Source: Glandiceps talaboti (lineage: Eukaryota; Hemichordata; Enteropneusta; Spengelidae). Taken from it: DNA of 64,000 nucleotides. This document shows, piece by piece, positions 37,137 through 48,000 of this stretch. The position numbers and the translations under genes were made by a program. A model generated the notes under the pieces. The model had not been told where the DNA came from, searched no databases, and saw only the letters and a list, made by a program, of their open reading frames with translations. How positions within the stretch are numbered: the first letter of the stretch is position 1; each line of letters begins with the position of its first letter. Location of the stretch: NCBI RefSeq assembly GCF_964340395.1, contig NC_135554.1:14746592-14810591 (forward strand), read 5' to 3'.

Positions 37137-40114
37137 CTACAAGAAACAAGACATACTGGTAAAGTAAACCTAAAATTTTGCGATTTTACAGTCTTCAGCT
37201 CGTTCTCAAAGACTAATTTTTACTAATTACCAGGCTGGTACATTGTGTTCATGTACAACAACTTCTAGAAGGTGTTTTCCTCACAACTTATTTTTGGGGA
37301 TTTGTTTACCAGCAAAATAAGCAAAAATATGTCTTCAGCTACAATATCCCGGTTTTCAGTAGAATAATAAACTCATGCACAGATCAAGCCTTAATTTCAA
37401 TTAATTAATTAATTTAATTAATTAATTTTCAAACTGCATTAACAATTCTAATTACAAGCCTAGGCATGAGAGCTTGAACAGAATGTATAAGCATTGTAAA
37501 CAGGCTGCAGTGCAAATACTACTACAAATGTAGAATAGATACTGAGTAAGTAATCACAGGTACATTATACATAATATACACCATACTTACAGGTACAAAA
37601 TGTTCTTTTCTATTATCTTGTTCAATTTTCTTGAGTTCTTCAGCTGATAATACAGGAAGTCTTACATGACTAATAACATTTTCTGCAACTTCAGCTATTT
37701 GTTTACCTAACACAACCTACAACCAATCATATAAAATTCCTTAAACATCAAACAGAAAGATCTCCATGTGGAGAAAAAGCAAAGAGAGGGTCTTTTTGTT
37801 CTCCATCAAACAAAGTCAATGTGTAAGGGATGGTGTAAGAATAGTGCATATGCTCGCGCTCAGCCTCAGGACATGGAATTCTTTCACTTAAGGGAGGGGG
37901 GGGGGGTGTTCCATCTGTTGGGAGGGAGTTGGGGTTTGTGATCATATGTAGGGAAGGGGGGGGATTTATTGACCATATGTGGGGAGGGAGAGGGGATGAG
38001 GTTGGGGATCATCTGTTGATCACCCACTGTTACTCAGCTATTTAAAGATGAAGGTGGGTTGACTTTATCACCACTTTGTTTTACATAAAGTTCTTTCAGC
38101 TATCATAAAGTGAGTTGAAACAAGCTTAGAGTCAAATTACATACATTTACAGTAACTATATTATATATGTTGAATTGATAATTGTTATCATAGCAGGGTA
38201 CCACTGTTACATTTTATAATGTACTATCTGAATATACCACTGTTACATTTTATAATGTACTATCTGAATATAGCACTGTTACATTTTATAATGTACTATC
38301 TGAATATAGCACTGTTACATTTTATAATGTACTATCTGAATATACCACTGTTACATTTTATAATGTACTATCTGAATATAGCACTGTTACATTTTATAAT
38401 GTACTATCTGAATATACCACTGTTACATTTTATAATGTACTATCTGAATATAGCACTGTTACATTTTATAATGTACTATCTGAATATAGCACTGTTACAT
38501 TTTATAATGTACTATCTGAATATAGCACTGTTACATTTTATAATGTACTATCTGAATATACCACTGTTACATTTTATAATGTACTATCTGAATATACCAC
38601 TGTTACATTTTATAATGTACTATCTGAATATACCACTGTTACATTTTATAATGTACTATCTGAATATACCACTGTTACATTTTATAATGTACTATCTGAA
38701 TATACCACTGTTACATTTTATAATGTACTATCTGAATATACCACTGTTACATTTTATAATGTACTATCTGAATATAGCACTGTTACATTTTATAATGTAC
38801 TATTTGAATATACCATTGTTACATTTTATAATATACTATCTGAATATAGCATGTGGTACTGTAATATATCTTTGATGTTTCTATAGCATTGGACATTGAC
38901 ATGATATTGGTAAAAGCATGTCTATAAAGCTATAGACATGATCTTTGTAAAACTCAATGGTCCATGTGTCTATAAAATTAGACATAGACGTAATCTTTGT
39001 AAAAACTGAACGTCTTTTGACCTGAGTATCTATTGTGTTCGATATTCATGTGGTCTTTGTCAGCTCGAAGATCTCAATCCATGTCTATTACATTTTGATA
39101 TAGACCCCAGGATATAAACGTGATATTCACCACTTTGTACAATGTGGGTGGAGTATTATGTGGGTTTGTATAAAGTCTGTGTAGGCACACACTCATTTAT
39201 CGTGTACACCATAAAATGATCAAAAAACATGTTTTTGGGGGATGAAAAATACCATCAGAGTAATGAATGTGGGAGGCTATATACCTTGTTAATTGAATAC
39301 TCCAGTATGTTAGTCTTACAAAGGTGATACCCTTTAAAGTCAATTATGTTTATTCTTAGCAAGGATTGACTGTACCCTGCAGTAAACAATTACTTCCACT
39401 ACTTATTGATGTGTGGGATGTTTTCTCCTTAGCTAAGGTATAGAGGACGACTGTTGTATAGCTTCACTCATAAAGACTTTCTCATCTTATTAAGATGTTG
39501 ACATTCTACAATTTGTTGATGTGATTATCTGAATCTTAAAAATAGCCAAACGATAAAGGTACTCATAATGAAACATTAATATATATAAAGCGATTCATTT
39601 CTGCATTATTAATTTTTCATTTTTGATAGTAGTACTTCATGGGAATTATCATCAAATATGTCATACCTTCCTGTACTCACAAGACTTTTACTAGATTAAC
39701 ATTCAAACTAAGATGATACTTTGAATTCTTCAGTAGATTTTGTCTGTATGTGAACTTTCAAGAACTACTGAACATACCATGACTATATGGATGCAAATAC
39801 ACTCACTGGAGATATGATAGAAATACTGCCACTATTCCTGTCATTTATTATATTCTTTTTGATCTGCATTGCAACATATATAGCAGAGATGATTCATTGT
39901 AAATTATTCCAAATAATTGTATTCGGGATAAATTTCATTACGTATGTGTTTGTGTCTGTGCATGTGTATGTGTGTGTGTCTATCTGTGTGTGTATGTGTA
40001 CATGTACCAGTATGTATGTATGTATGTATATATATACATATATGTGTGTGTTTATGTGTGTGTGTGTGTGTGCGTGTGTGTATATATATATGTATGTATG
40101 TATATATGCATGTA

Positions 40115-40159
<45 letters not shown>

Positions 40160-40299
40160 GCGTGCATGTGTGGGTGGGTGTGTATGTGTGTGTGTGCATG
40201 TGTGTGTGTGGGTGGGTGGATGTGTGTGTGTGTATGTATGTGTGTGTGTGCATGTGTGTGGGTGGGTGTGTGTATGTGCGTGTGTGGGTGGGTGGGTGG

Positions 40300-40362
<63 letters not shown>

Positions 40363-40689
40363 TAGGTGTATTGATATGATTTAATATTATAGGATAAGTT
40401 AAACAAAAGATATTATTTAAATATTTTTTGACTGGTGTACACTAATACTTACAGAATTGACTGTTGCCCATTCTCTAACACATGCCAATATATCCAATTC
40501 ATCTAGTGATAAACTATCACTTTCCAACACAACTGACATGGCTTCCTCAGACATTTCGTGGAAACCTTTAGTCTTGAAAACCGTCTGCATGGAAATCATT
40601 ACAGAAAATTATTATACAATTTGACAGACAGTATTGTTACAGTAGGAGTTTGGAGTCTGACTCATTGACAAAAGTTATAAAGACAGATT

Positions 40690-40743
<54 letters not shown>

Positions 40744-42856
40744 CAATCAAACAATCAATGATGATACAAATATACTAAAACATTTTCAACATTACTGTCT
40801 CATTCATTATCTGTGGCTACATGTTTACGCCCTCTAGTGGCCAGTAATAGAACCTTATCGATTTCATAAATTGTGTACTATGGCCAAAAATAATATAAAC
40901 ACAGTTGCACAGGAACAAAGGGTGAATTTGAAGGTGAAAATTTTGACATTCACTTGAAATACACTTGGATGACCATTTTGACAGAGTTTTACTACATTGA
41001 TGAAATTATTAGAAATGAAATACCTATGTTAATAATATCATGATACTTGCAATGATGCTTGAAAATTGCAAGAGGGCATATTGTTCCTGTTACATTATAT
41101 ACTGAGAACACTGCTATATTCAATTCTCTATGTCATACCTTTGTATTATTTTCTGTAAATTCTAGGCACGTTTCCCTGAGTTCATCTTGACCATAGGTAA
41201 CAGCTGCTTGCATAGCTTCACATGCATTGTTTACTGCTAGGGTATCAATCAAGTACTCTACACACAATCTACGTAAATCATCTAAACCATACTCTATAGA
41301 TGATGCTAATACTTCTATAGCCTGAAATATACAAACAACACAATCTAAGGTCAAGGGTCAAAGGTTACACAACTCACTGTAGAACTGCAAAAACCTTTCA
41401 AAAGTTATACAAATCACTAGAACTGCGAACAACGTCAATGATTGGTTCATTTCAATCTGAGGTCAGGGTCAAAGGTTATACAAATTAATGTAGAACTGCA
41501 AACAACTTCACTGATTGGTTCATTTCAATTTAAGGTCAGGGTGTATGACTCACTGTACTGTAGAACTAGTTTACTTCAAAATACATTATCAAGTCTCTAT
41601 TTTTTTAAAGCCTGCTTTGTGCACAAATAAATCTTCTAATCTATTCTTTTACTCAACCATACAGAATTATGAAATGACAAGATTTCAGTGTACTGCACTG
41701 ATACTACAGCTGTCAAATTTAATATTGTAAACATTATGAAATGTCATTATCACTTAATACTAGTATTGATATTGACTACAAATTATAAATATGTCAATTT
41801 CATATATTATGTCAGTTGTAAACTATGCATACATTCTTAACAAGTGTAATTTATGAATTCCATGGTAACGGATTTCGTATAACTTTGTTGAAATTAGTAA
41901 AGCCAATAAGTACCCTTAATTTCATTATACATATGTCAATAGTAACATGTTAACTAGTTTGAAAGGTCAAAATATCACTATTTCTTCCTGACTGACATTT
42001 ACTTGGAATACACTTGGAAAGTGACGACTGTTGTGACAGAATATTACTATAAGTATAATATATTATCAAGGTACATTATAATTGTGACGATGCTTAAAAA
42101 ATTGTGACCAATAACAAATTTGTTATAATTTTTTAAATGATAATAATTACTATGGAGTGTATACTTACTATTTTGCCATTTAATGTGACACAATTTGTAT
42201 AGAGAAATTCTAAGACTGCTAAAAATATATCAGGGTCTACGTCAGACAGTACAAATGGTACAGTGGAATCCTCCCCCGATGCTGCTTGGTCAGAAAACAT
42301 TGCTCTGAACACTTCACATCTTGTGGACAGAATACATCGATGAGCAAAAACAGTTCGTCTTGATCCTCCAACAATAAATTTGACATCACTGTAGGAGAAA
42401 ATGTAATGAAAAATAATTAACAACAATTCTAGCATTTTCTCATGTCATCCCTCGAAAAAAGAATGAAGATTATTATCACAGTTGTAAACGATAGGTGGCG
42501 CTGTTCAAAATGTGAGTTCGTTCGGCTAGGCTATCTAATAATAATATACGCTATCGAAGAACGGCTACAGTTCTGTTTTCTCTTCCAAATTGACTTTGAT
42601 AATTAGTATGCAGTCAATATGTACTAATTCATAAGTTTTATCGAGTGCAGGAATACTCAATTAAGATGAACACGATCTAAAATGAAAGATAGAAAGTCGT
42701 GAAAGTTCAACGAGAACCGATCCGATAGATGTCGATTTGAACGTGTTTCGAAGAATGTGGGGGGTTTTCTTACCTCATTTCCTTTTGATTAATCAATTTT
42801 CTCATCTCCTTGGCGAACAGAGTTATGTCACCCTTCATGAACTGTTCATTAGCCAT
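37005..42856 (-). CDS. BTBD19: BTB/POZ domain protein BTBD19, complete, six exons
   Basis: BTB-BACK protein. Its biology is poorly characterised, and related BTB-BACK proteins often act as cullin-3 adaptors. The exons, 5' to 3', are 42856-42774, 42388-42169, 41321-41139, 40584-40453, 37716-37591 and 37136-37005, all GT-AG with consistent phases. They give 292 codons (291 residues), the same length as I recall for human BTBD19. BTB spans about 27-120 ([38 protein letters not shown]) and BACK about 125-235 ([53 protein letters not shown]). The tail [18 protein letters not shown] corresponds to the conserved IPVEQIVEAWKCHALR region. No kelch repeats follow. Confidence 0.95.
37390..37432. repeat. 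(TTAA)n low-complexity tract
   Basis: TTAATTAATTAATTTAATTA-type run in the last BTBD19 intron. Confidence 0.85.
37591..37716 (-). CDS. BTBD19: BTBD19 exon 5 (BACK end)
   Basis: 126 bp, acceptor GGTTGTAG|GTTG, donor GTACCT|GTAAG. It encodes [20 protein letters not shown] to KEHFVP. Confidence 0.95.
38195..38855. repeat. 36-bp minisatellite, about 18 copies, two interspersed variants
   Basis: Unit GTACTATCTGAATATASCAC plus TGTTACATTTTATAAT. Units differ almost only at one C/G position (ACCAC or AGCAC), ordered C G G C G C G G G C C C C C C G C G. Since 36 is divisible by three, the plus strand is open for 218 codons (MYYLNI[P/A]LLHFI repeats), which I treat as an artefact. Confidence 0.96.
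39943..40372. repeat. Complex (TG)n/(TATG)n/(GGTG)n microsatellite, about 430 bp
   Basis: A long purine-pyrimidine alternating tract, with a pure TG run of about 50 bp near its right end. Cys/Val-rich and His/Thr-rich frames are artefacts. Confidence 0.95.
40453..40584 (-). CDS. BTBD19: BTBD19 exon 4 (BACK)
   Basis: 132 bp, acceptor CCATGCAG|ACGG, donor AATTCT|GTAAG. It encodes [20 protein letters not shown] to [10 protein letters not shown]. Confidence 0.95.
40585..41138 (-). other. BTBD19 intron 3
   Basis: Non-coding. It contains an (AATC)n tract. Sequence around 40.93-41.06 kb (TTGACATTCACTTG, AATACACTTGGA) is repeated in diverged form at 41.97-42.10 kb in intron 2. Confidence 0.7.
40690..40760. 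repeat. (AATC)n microsatellite
   Basis: About 16 TCAA tetramers, the last ones interrupted by AAAC. Confidence 0.95.
41139..41321 (-). CDS. BTBD19: BTBD19 exon 3
   Basis: 183 bp, acceptor ATTTCAG|GCTATAG, donor CAAAG|GTATG, phase 0 on both sides. It encodes [20 protein letters not shown] through LEFTENNTK. Confidence 0.96.
41322..42168 (-). other. BTBD19 intron 2
   Basis: Non-coding. It contains the short direct repeats at 41340-41570 and a diverged copy of intron 3 sequence. Confidence 0.7.
41340..41570. repeat. Direct repeats, about 73-bp unit, 2-3 copies
   Basis: Units carry GGTCARGGTCAAAGGTTA, GTAGAACTGCAAACAAC and GATTGGTTCATTTCAAT. Confidence 0.75.
42169..42388 (-). CDS. BTBD19: BTBD19 exon 2 (BTB core)
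   Basis: 220 bp, acceptor TCCTACAG|TGATG, donor AAAATA|GTAAG. It encodes most of the BTB fold, ending [13 protein letters not shown]. Confidence 0.96.
42774..42856 (-). CDS. BTBD19: BTBD19 exon 1
   Basis: ATG at 42856. The product starts [20 protein letters not shown]. Donor ATGAG|GTAAG, phase 2. Confidence 0.92.
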
Positions 42857-43446
42857 GATTGGGTGTCTCTGTATCAAACCTCACAATATTAAACTAACGG
42901 TCACAGTTAAATCTTGCAGACGAAGTCAAATACACTAGCAACAACTCCACTGGTAAATTGATGGTAGTTACCGCTGTTCCGTGTTCTAACTTTACCCCCG
43001 GATGGTTTTTCGCGATTGAATATATAAATATTTCTTTATAGTAGATTATTAGGGACTTTAAAATCACACAATCTCTTGTTTAAATTATACAATTTGATTA
43101 TGAAATTTCATTTTGCACATATATTATTCCTGCTTTACGTATAGTGTCCTGATACACAAAAGAAACAGTAATAGCAACAAACGTAACAGCTTACGAGCGT
43201 GCGCACAAGGGTTATTGTTGACCTGACCTTTCAGGCAGCTGTTCCATAAAAGTTTATCATGAACGTATGATGAGGTACGTGAGGATAAGACGAACGGAAC
43301 GAAATCACTCTATAACGCTCCATTTATTTTGAAAGCGTTAATATCTATTATTTATATACATCTCAATTGAAAAAGAGGTACAGAGAGAAATTTAATTTCA
43401 AAACTGGAAATACTGTCGGAATTATCGTCTGCTAGCTACAGAAACC
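42857..43446. promoter_or_regulatory. Shared BTBD19-AOPEP head-to-head promoter region
   Basis: 590 bp separate the two divergent start codons. It contains CpG-bearing patches, a TATAAATA-like tract near 43.02 kb and an NRF1-like site at 43195-43207. Divergent gene pairs at this spacing usually share a bidirectional promoter. The transcription starts are not determined. Confidence 0.6.
43195..43207 (+). promoter_or_regulatory. NRF1-like motif
   Basis: GAGCGTGCGCACA. On the opposite strand it reads TGTGCGCACGCTC, one mismatch from the YGCGCAYGCGCR consensus of NRF1, a factor common in bidirectional, TATA-poor promoters. Confidence 0.4.
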
Positions 43447-44345
43447 ATGGATCCCTGTACGGTAGACCCAGGTGGCTTGGATCCAGGCAAGGATTTACCG
43501 TTGATGGCAAACACTACGGATATTCTTGTCAAACATTTCATTGTCGATCTCAAAGTAAATTTTGATGAGCGACGTTTCCATGGAAATATCGTACTTTTTT
43601 GTGAGCCAAATATTAAGGGAATGAAAAGATCACAACCACGTGTTACATGTGAAACAACTGATGTAAGTGGAAGAGAAGATGATTCAGTAATGTCGAAAAG
43701 ACGAGCTGCAGGTATTTCCTCAGGTAACCACAGGAACTTACGAGATGAAATCACAGGTGAAGACTCAGGTCAAGGTCAAGGTGATAGAGGAGATGACTCA
43801 CACCAGTGTCAAAGTCAACAAGAAAGAACAAAACCAAAAATATTAGATGGAGAACTATTACAAAGTAAAGATGATGATTATCGGAATCCATTTTACTTCA
43901 CACTTGATTGTCGAGATATTACTATAAAAAGAGTTGAAGAAATTGTGTTGACTAGTAAAGAAACTAATGATGGGTGTCATACACAAGAAGACATAAACAG
44001 TACTATTGATAGTGGCATAGTACATCATGACAATAACATACACACAACAAACAACATCAGAGACATTTCAGATCAAGTTTGTGGTAACCATGGTAACACA
44101 GACTCACATATTCTTGAAGACATTCTTGGATTTGATGGCTTTGATTGTAAAGCTAGGAACAAGGCATTCTGGAACTGTAAAGAGCTCCCTGGAAATTCAC
44201 TACATTTTTCCATGGATCCATGGTGTGTGAGAATTTGGAAGGATGGAGTCCATGATGTCATAGATTTCCCAGCTATTGTTAGGATACATTACCATAGCAA
44301 CCCTGAAGGTACTTCAGTTAGTTGGGCCCATGACCAAGATAACAA
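43447..44345 (+). CDS. AOPEP: AOPEP exon 1
   Basis: ATG in ACCATGG context. The start DLPLMANTTDILVKHFIVDL matches the family N-terminus. A polar insert of about 150 residues follows, then DFPAIVRIHYHSNPEGTSVS. Donor AACAA|GTAAGT, phase 2. Confidence 0.95.
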
Positions 44346-44956
44346 GTAAGTATGAACAAAATAAAATAACCGGAAATAATCTTAAGAATTACCAAACAAA
44401 TTTTTTCAATACAATTGAAAGAAAACAAATACACAACATATCATGAACTGATATGTTTTGACTTTTCAGACCATTTAGTTTACAGATAGCAATTCCAATT
44501 AAACTAGGCTTGAGTTTAAATTCACCTCATATAAAACTCTGACACCAAAGAATGTGGATCTATAGTCAACTACAAGGAAAGGAATGCATCATTGCAATAA
44601 AAGTGTTATTGCAGCTTGCATCATTAGAGTTGGTTTAGCAATCTGAATAGTACAGCAACACATACAACAGATTCATTGAAAATATTTCTACTTTTACCTT
44701 TAAAGTAAATATGTCTATTGACCACTGTCAACTACTTCATATCTGGTTTGTTACAGTCTGTGTGCATTCACACAAGGTACCTGGATCAATAACAGAGCTT
44801 TATTTCCATGCCAAGAACCACCTATTGCCATGGCAACCTGGCAAGCTATCATTCATTGTCCATCGCAGTATGTTGTACTTATGAGTGGTGATGATGAAGC
44901 AGTAACCCAGCAACAAAGTGATGGTAGGTATGGTTATTGTGTAAGGAAAGATAATG

Positions 44957-45022
<66 letters not shown>

Positions 45023-48000
45023 CGATGATGATGATGATGATGATGACGACGGCGATGGCGGTGACGACGATGATGACGACAATGACAATGACGACGACGA
45101 CGACTGCAGATATCCCTTATCAAACAATGATATCTGATTAGCAAGTGAAAGTGTGTTTAATTTCTACACTGACAGTTCTCTAAACATTCCCTATTTCTTG
45201 TATTTCAAGGAGTTACATCATATTGTTATCATGTAAATGTACCAGCACCATCGTCTACTCTAACAGTTGCCATTGGACAGTGGAGTGGAGTTGATATTAT
45301 AACCAACCAACAGACCTATGATACCAGTTATGAATCTAACAGGTTTGTGTTTTCTTTCTTCCACATACAGGCATTATTTCACATTTTTATGAAGTGAGTG
45401 TACCAATACCGTGTTCAATGCTGGCAATAGCTATTGGTCAGTGGCCATGCTTTCAAGTAAACCAGTCAGTTGACAATGTTGGAATAAAAACTGCAAAACT
45501 GTAGGTTATATTTTAACTATCAATTCTTAGTCTTTTTCACTGTTTTCACAGGACATGCATGGTTTGATATCGTGTGTCAGGTAAATGTATGGACAAAATG
45601 TCCCAGTTGAAGCTAGTGCAGGTTCAATGTTTCATCTCATTACCAATTCAGATATGATATTGTTTCCAAACAGGCATAAATATAATGATGAAAGTACAAA
45701 GTCATATTGGAAAGTAATGCTGATTTAGGAATGTGTAGGCAAAACAGTACAAAATAGTGTTACTATGGTAACAGATCGTATCATTGTGAAACTTTGATTT
45801 CCAGATCTGATGTTGCTCCACATTGTTGTCATGACAACAAATGGCCATGTCGTATTGGTCGATATGATCAATCTGTCCTACCATGTCGGATCTATGCACC
45901 ATCATCTATTCTACAGAAAGCTATAGCAGAGTTTGGTCCATGCTTACCAATGTATCTACAAGCAGTCTTTACATTACTAGGACCACACCCATTCAGCCGT
46001 CTAGATCTACTTATTGTACCGAAGTGCTTCTCAAGTCTTGGAATGGCAAGGTAGTATAATAAATTTGTAAATCCAGTTTTTAATCATTTCATTGGTATAT
46101 TTACATTGTTATATTTAGGTTGTTGCAAAGCCTTGATAAAGGTTAATACTACTAAACCAGAGTGACTATAGACTTTCAATTTAGAAGCACAGTGCTTTTT
46201 ATATCTCACGCGTTCTTTTGTTATAAATTGCATAAAAACGAAATAAAGGCAATGTAATGTTTCATGTGCTAGCTGCACATTATCAGTGTCTGTATTTTGT
46301 TTTGTGTTATTTCGTAACAAAAAACCTTGTGTGAGATGTAAAACACATTGTCTCCTGATTGAAACTCTATAGTCACTCTGGTTTGGTAGTAACTCTATTA
46401 CAGTATGAGAATACTCAACTTCATTTTTCTATTTCTTTGATGACATTTTACTTTGCTATGAAAAGTACAGTTTGTTCAAACCTGATATTTATGCAAGAGT
46501 GTTTGATCATAGTTTAGAATTCTTCATTGTCTAATCTTTACAAAATGAGTCACATTGTTATTTATTGTATGTTTTTCTTTCCAATATTGACCATAGTCCC
46601 AGTATTATATTCCTATCCCAATCTCTGTTATCTGGTGACCACAGTATGTGTATCAGACTAGCCCATGAAATCAGTCATTCATGGTTTGGACTCATCATTG
46701 GGGCACGTGATTGGACAGAGGAGTGGCTGAGTGAAGGATTTGCCACATACATGGAAGATTTGATACAAGCAGAGGCTAAGCAGGTACATACAGGTCAGAG
46801 GTCATATATTGCCATCTCTACTGAGTCATTTAGACCAAATGGTTGGATAGTAAGAAGTTAATGAAAGTCAAGTTAACTGTGACACTTTCAAGCGAGATCT
46901 TGAAGTGAAACATCCTTGCCTTTCATACACATCAAAATTTACTAATTACCAAATACAAATGTACATTTAAATAGTTACTTCAACTATAACTTCTAACTTT
47001 GAACTCCTGCTTTGTTTAATGACAGTGGAGTAAAGAAGAACAGGACCAACATTCCAATCTGAGATCAGTTATACGATATAGAGCATTGAAAGCAGAACTA
47101 GAGAATACAGAGGCAGAGTTACAGACATTAAGACCAAGTGGTGTTGATACTACAGGAAGTGAAAGTCTAGATGGAGAGGTTACATTTGTGAAAAATGGGT
47201 TAAATCATGAGAAAGGTTTCATGCAAGTCCATTATATCAAGGTACAGTTCATTATATCTAGGTACAGTTCATAGGTACAGGCGATTATATCAAGGTACAG
47301 TTCATTATATCAACGTACAGTCCATTATATCAAGGTACAGTTCATTATATCTAGGTACAGATCATAGGTACAGTCCATTATATCAAGGTACAGTTCACTA
47401 TATCAAGGTACAGTTCATAGGTACAGTTCATTATATCAAGGTACAGTCCATTATATCAAGGTACACTAAAAGTATCTCTTATGTCCATAAAATCAAAGTT
47501 TTTCAGTTGTTAAGATTGTCAATCATCAAGTTATGAGAAGGCGTTTTTACCAGTCCATTATATCAAGGTATAGTAAAGCTGTATTTTGTATGTGTCTGTA
47601 GTAGCAAGGTTTCTCAGTTTGAATGTTCATATTATCAATCTGAAGCTACATATACACTACATACAAGGAACACATTTGTCACATACCAATATTTATGATT
47701 TAGAGTTCATACTATAAACTTAAGTTGTGATTTGATATTAATATTACCATGTCATCAAATTCAATAAATGTATTGAAATTCTTTTACATTTATAGAAAAA
47801 TTGTTGTGTATCAAAACAAGCATTGTATTTTATAATGTAATATCATATTAAAGTCATTGACTCATGTTTCATTTTCACCAAGCAGGGATGTAGCTAACTT
47901 TAAAGGTAAATATGCCTTTCCAAAATTTGCCATGGTGGCGCTCTACTTCCTGTCTGTGTGTACCTTGGGGGTATACATTGTATAGGTTACTTGTTCATCA

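Larger units (their letters stand above)
37717..40452 (-). other. BTBD19 intron 4 (repeat-rich)
   Basis: Holds poly-G tracts at 37.9 kb, the 36-bp array at 38.2-38.86 kb and a large TG-rich microsatellite at 39.94-40.37 kb. The stretch 38.9-39.9 kb has no recognised feature. Confidence 0.75.

Noticed and set aside
38219-38875. 218-codon hydrophobic repeat protein
   Set aside because: It is a translation of a 36-bp minisatellite within a BTBD19 intron on the opposite strand.
39787-40406. Cys/Val-rich and His/Thr-rich long frames
   Set aside because: Translations of a (TG)n-type microsatellite.
44346-44756. Additional AOPEP exon copies in the remaining introns
   Set aside because: I compared the other AOPEP introns by eye for duplicates of their neighbouring exons and saw none beyond 3b and the exon 7 fragment.
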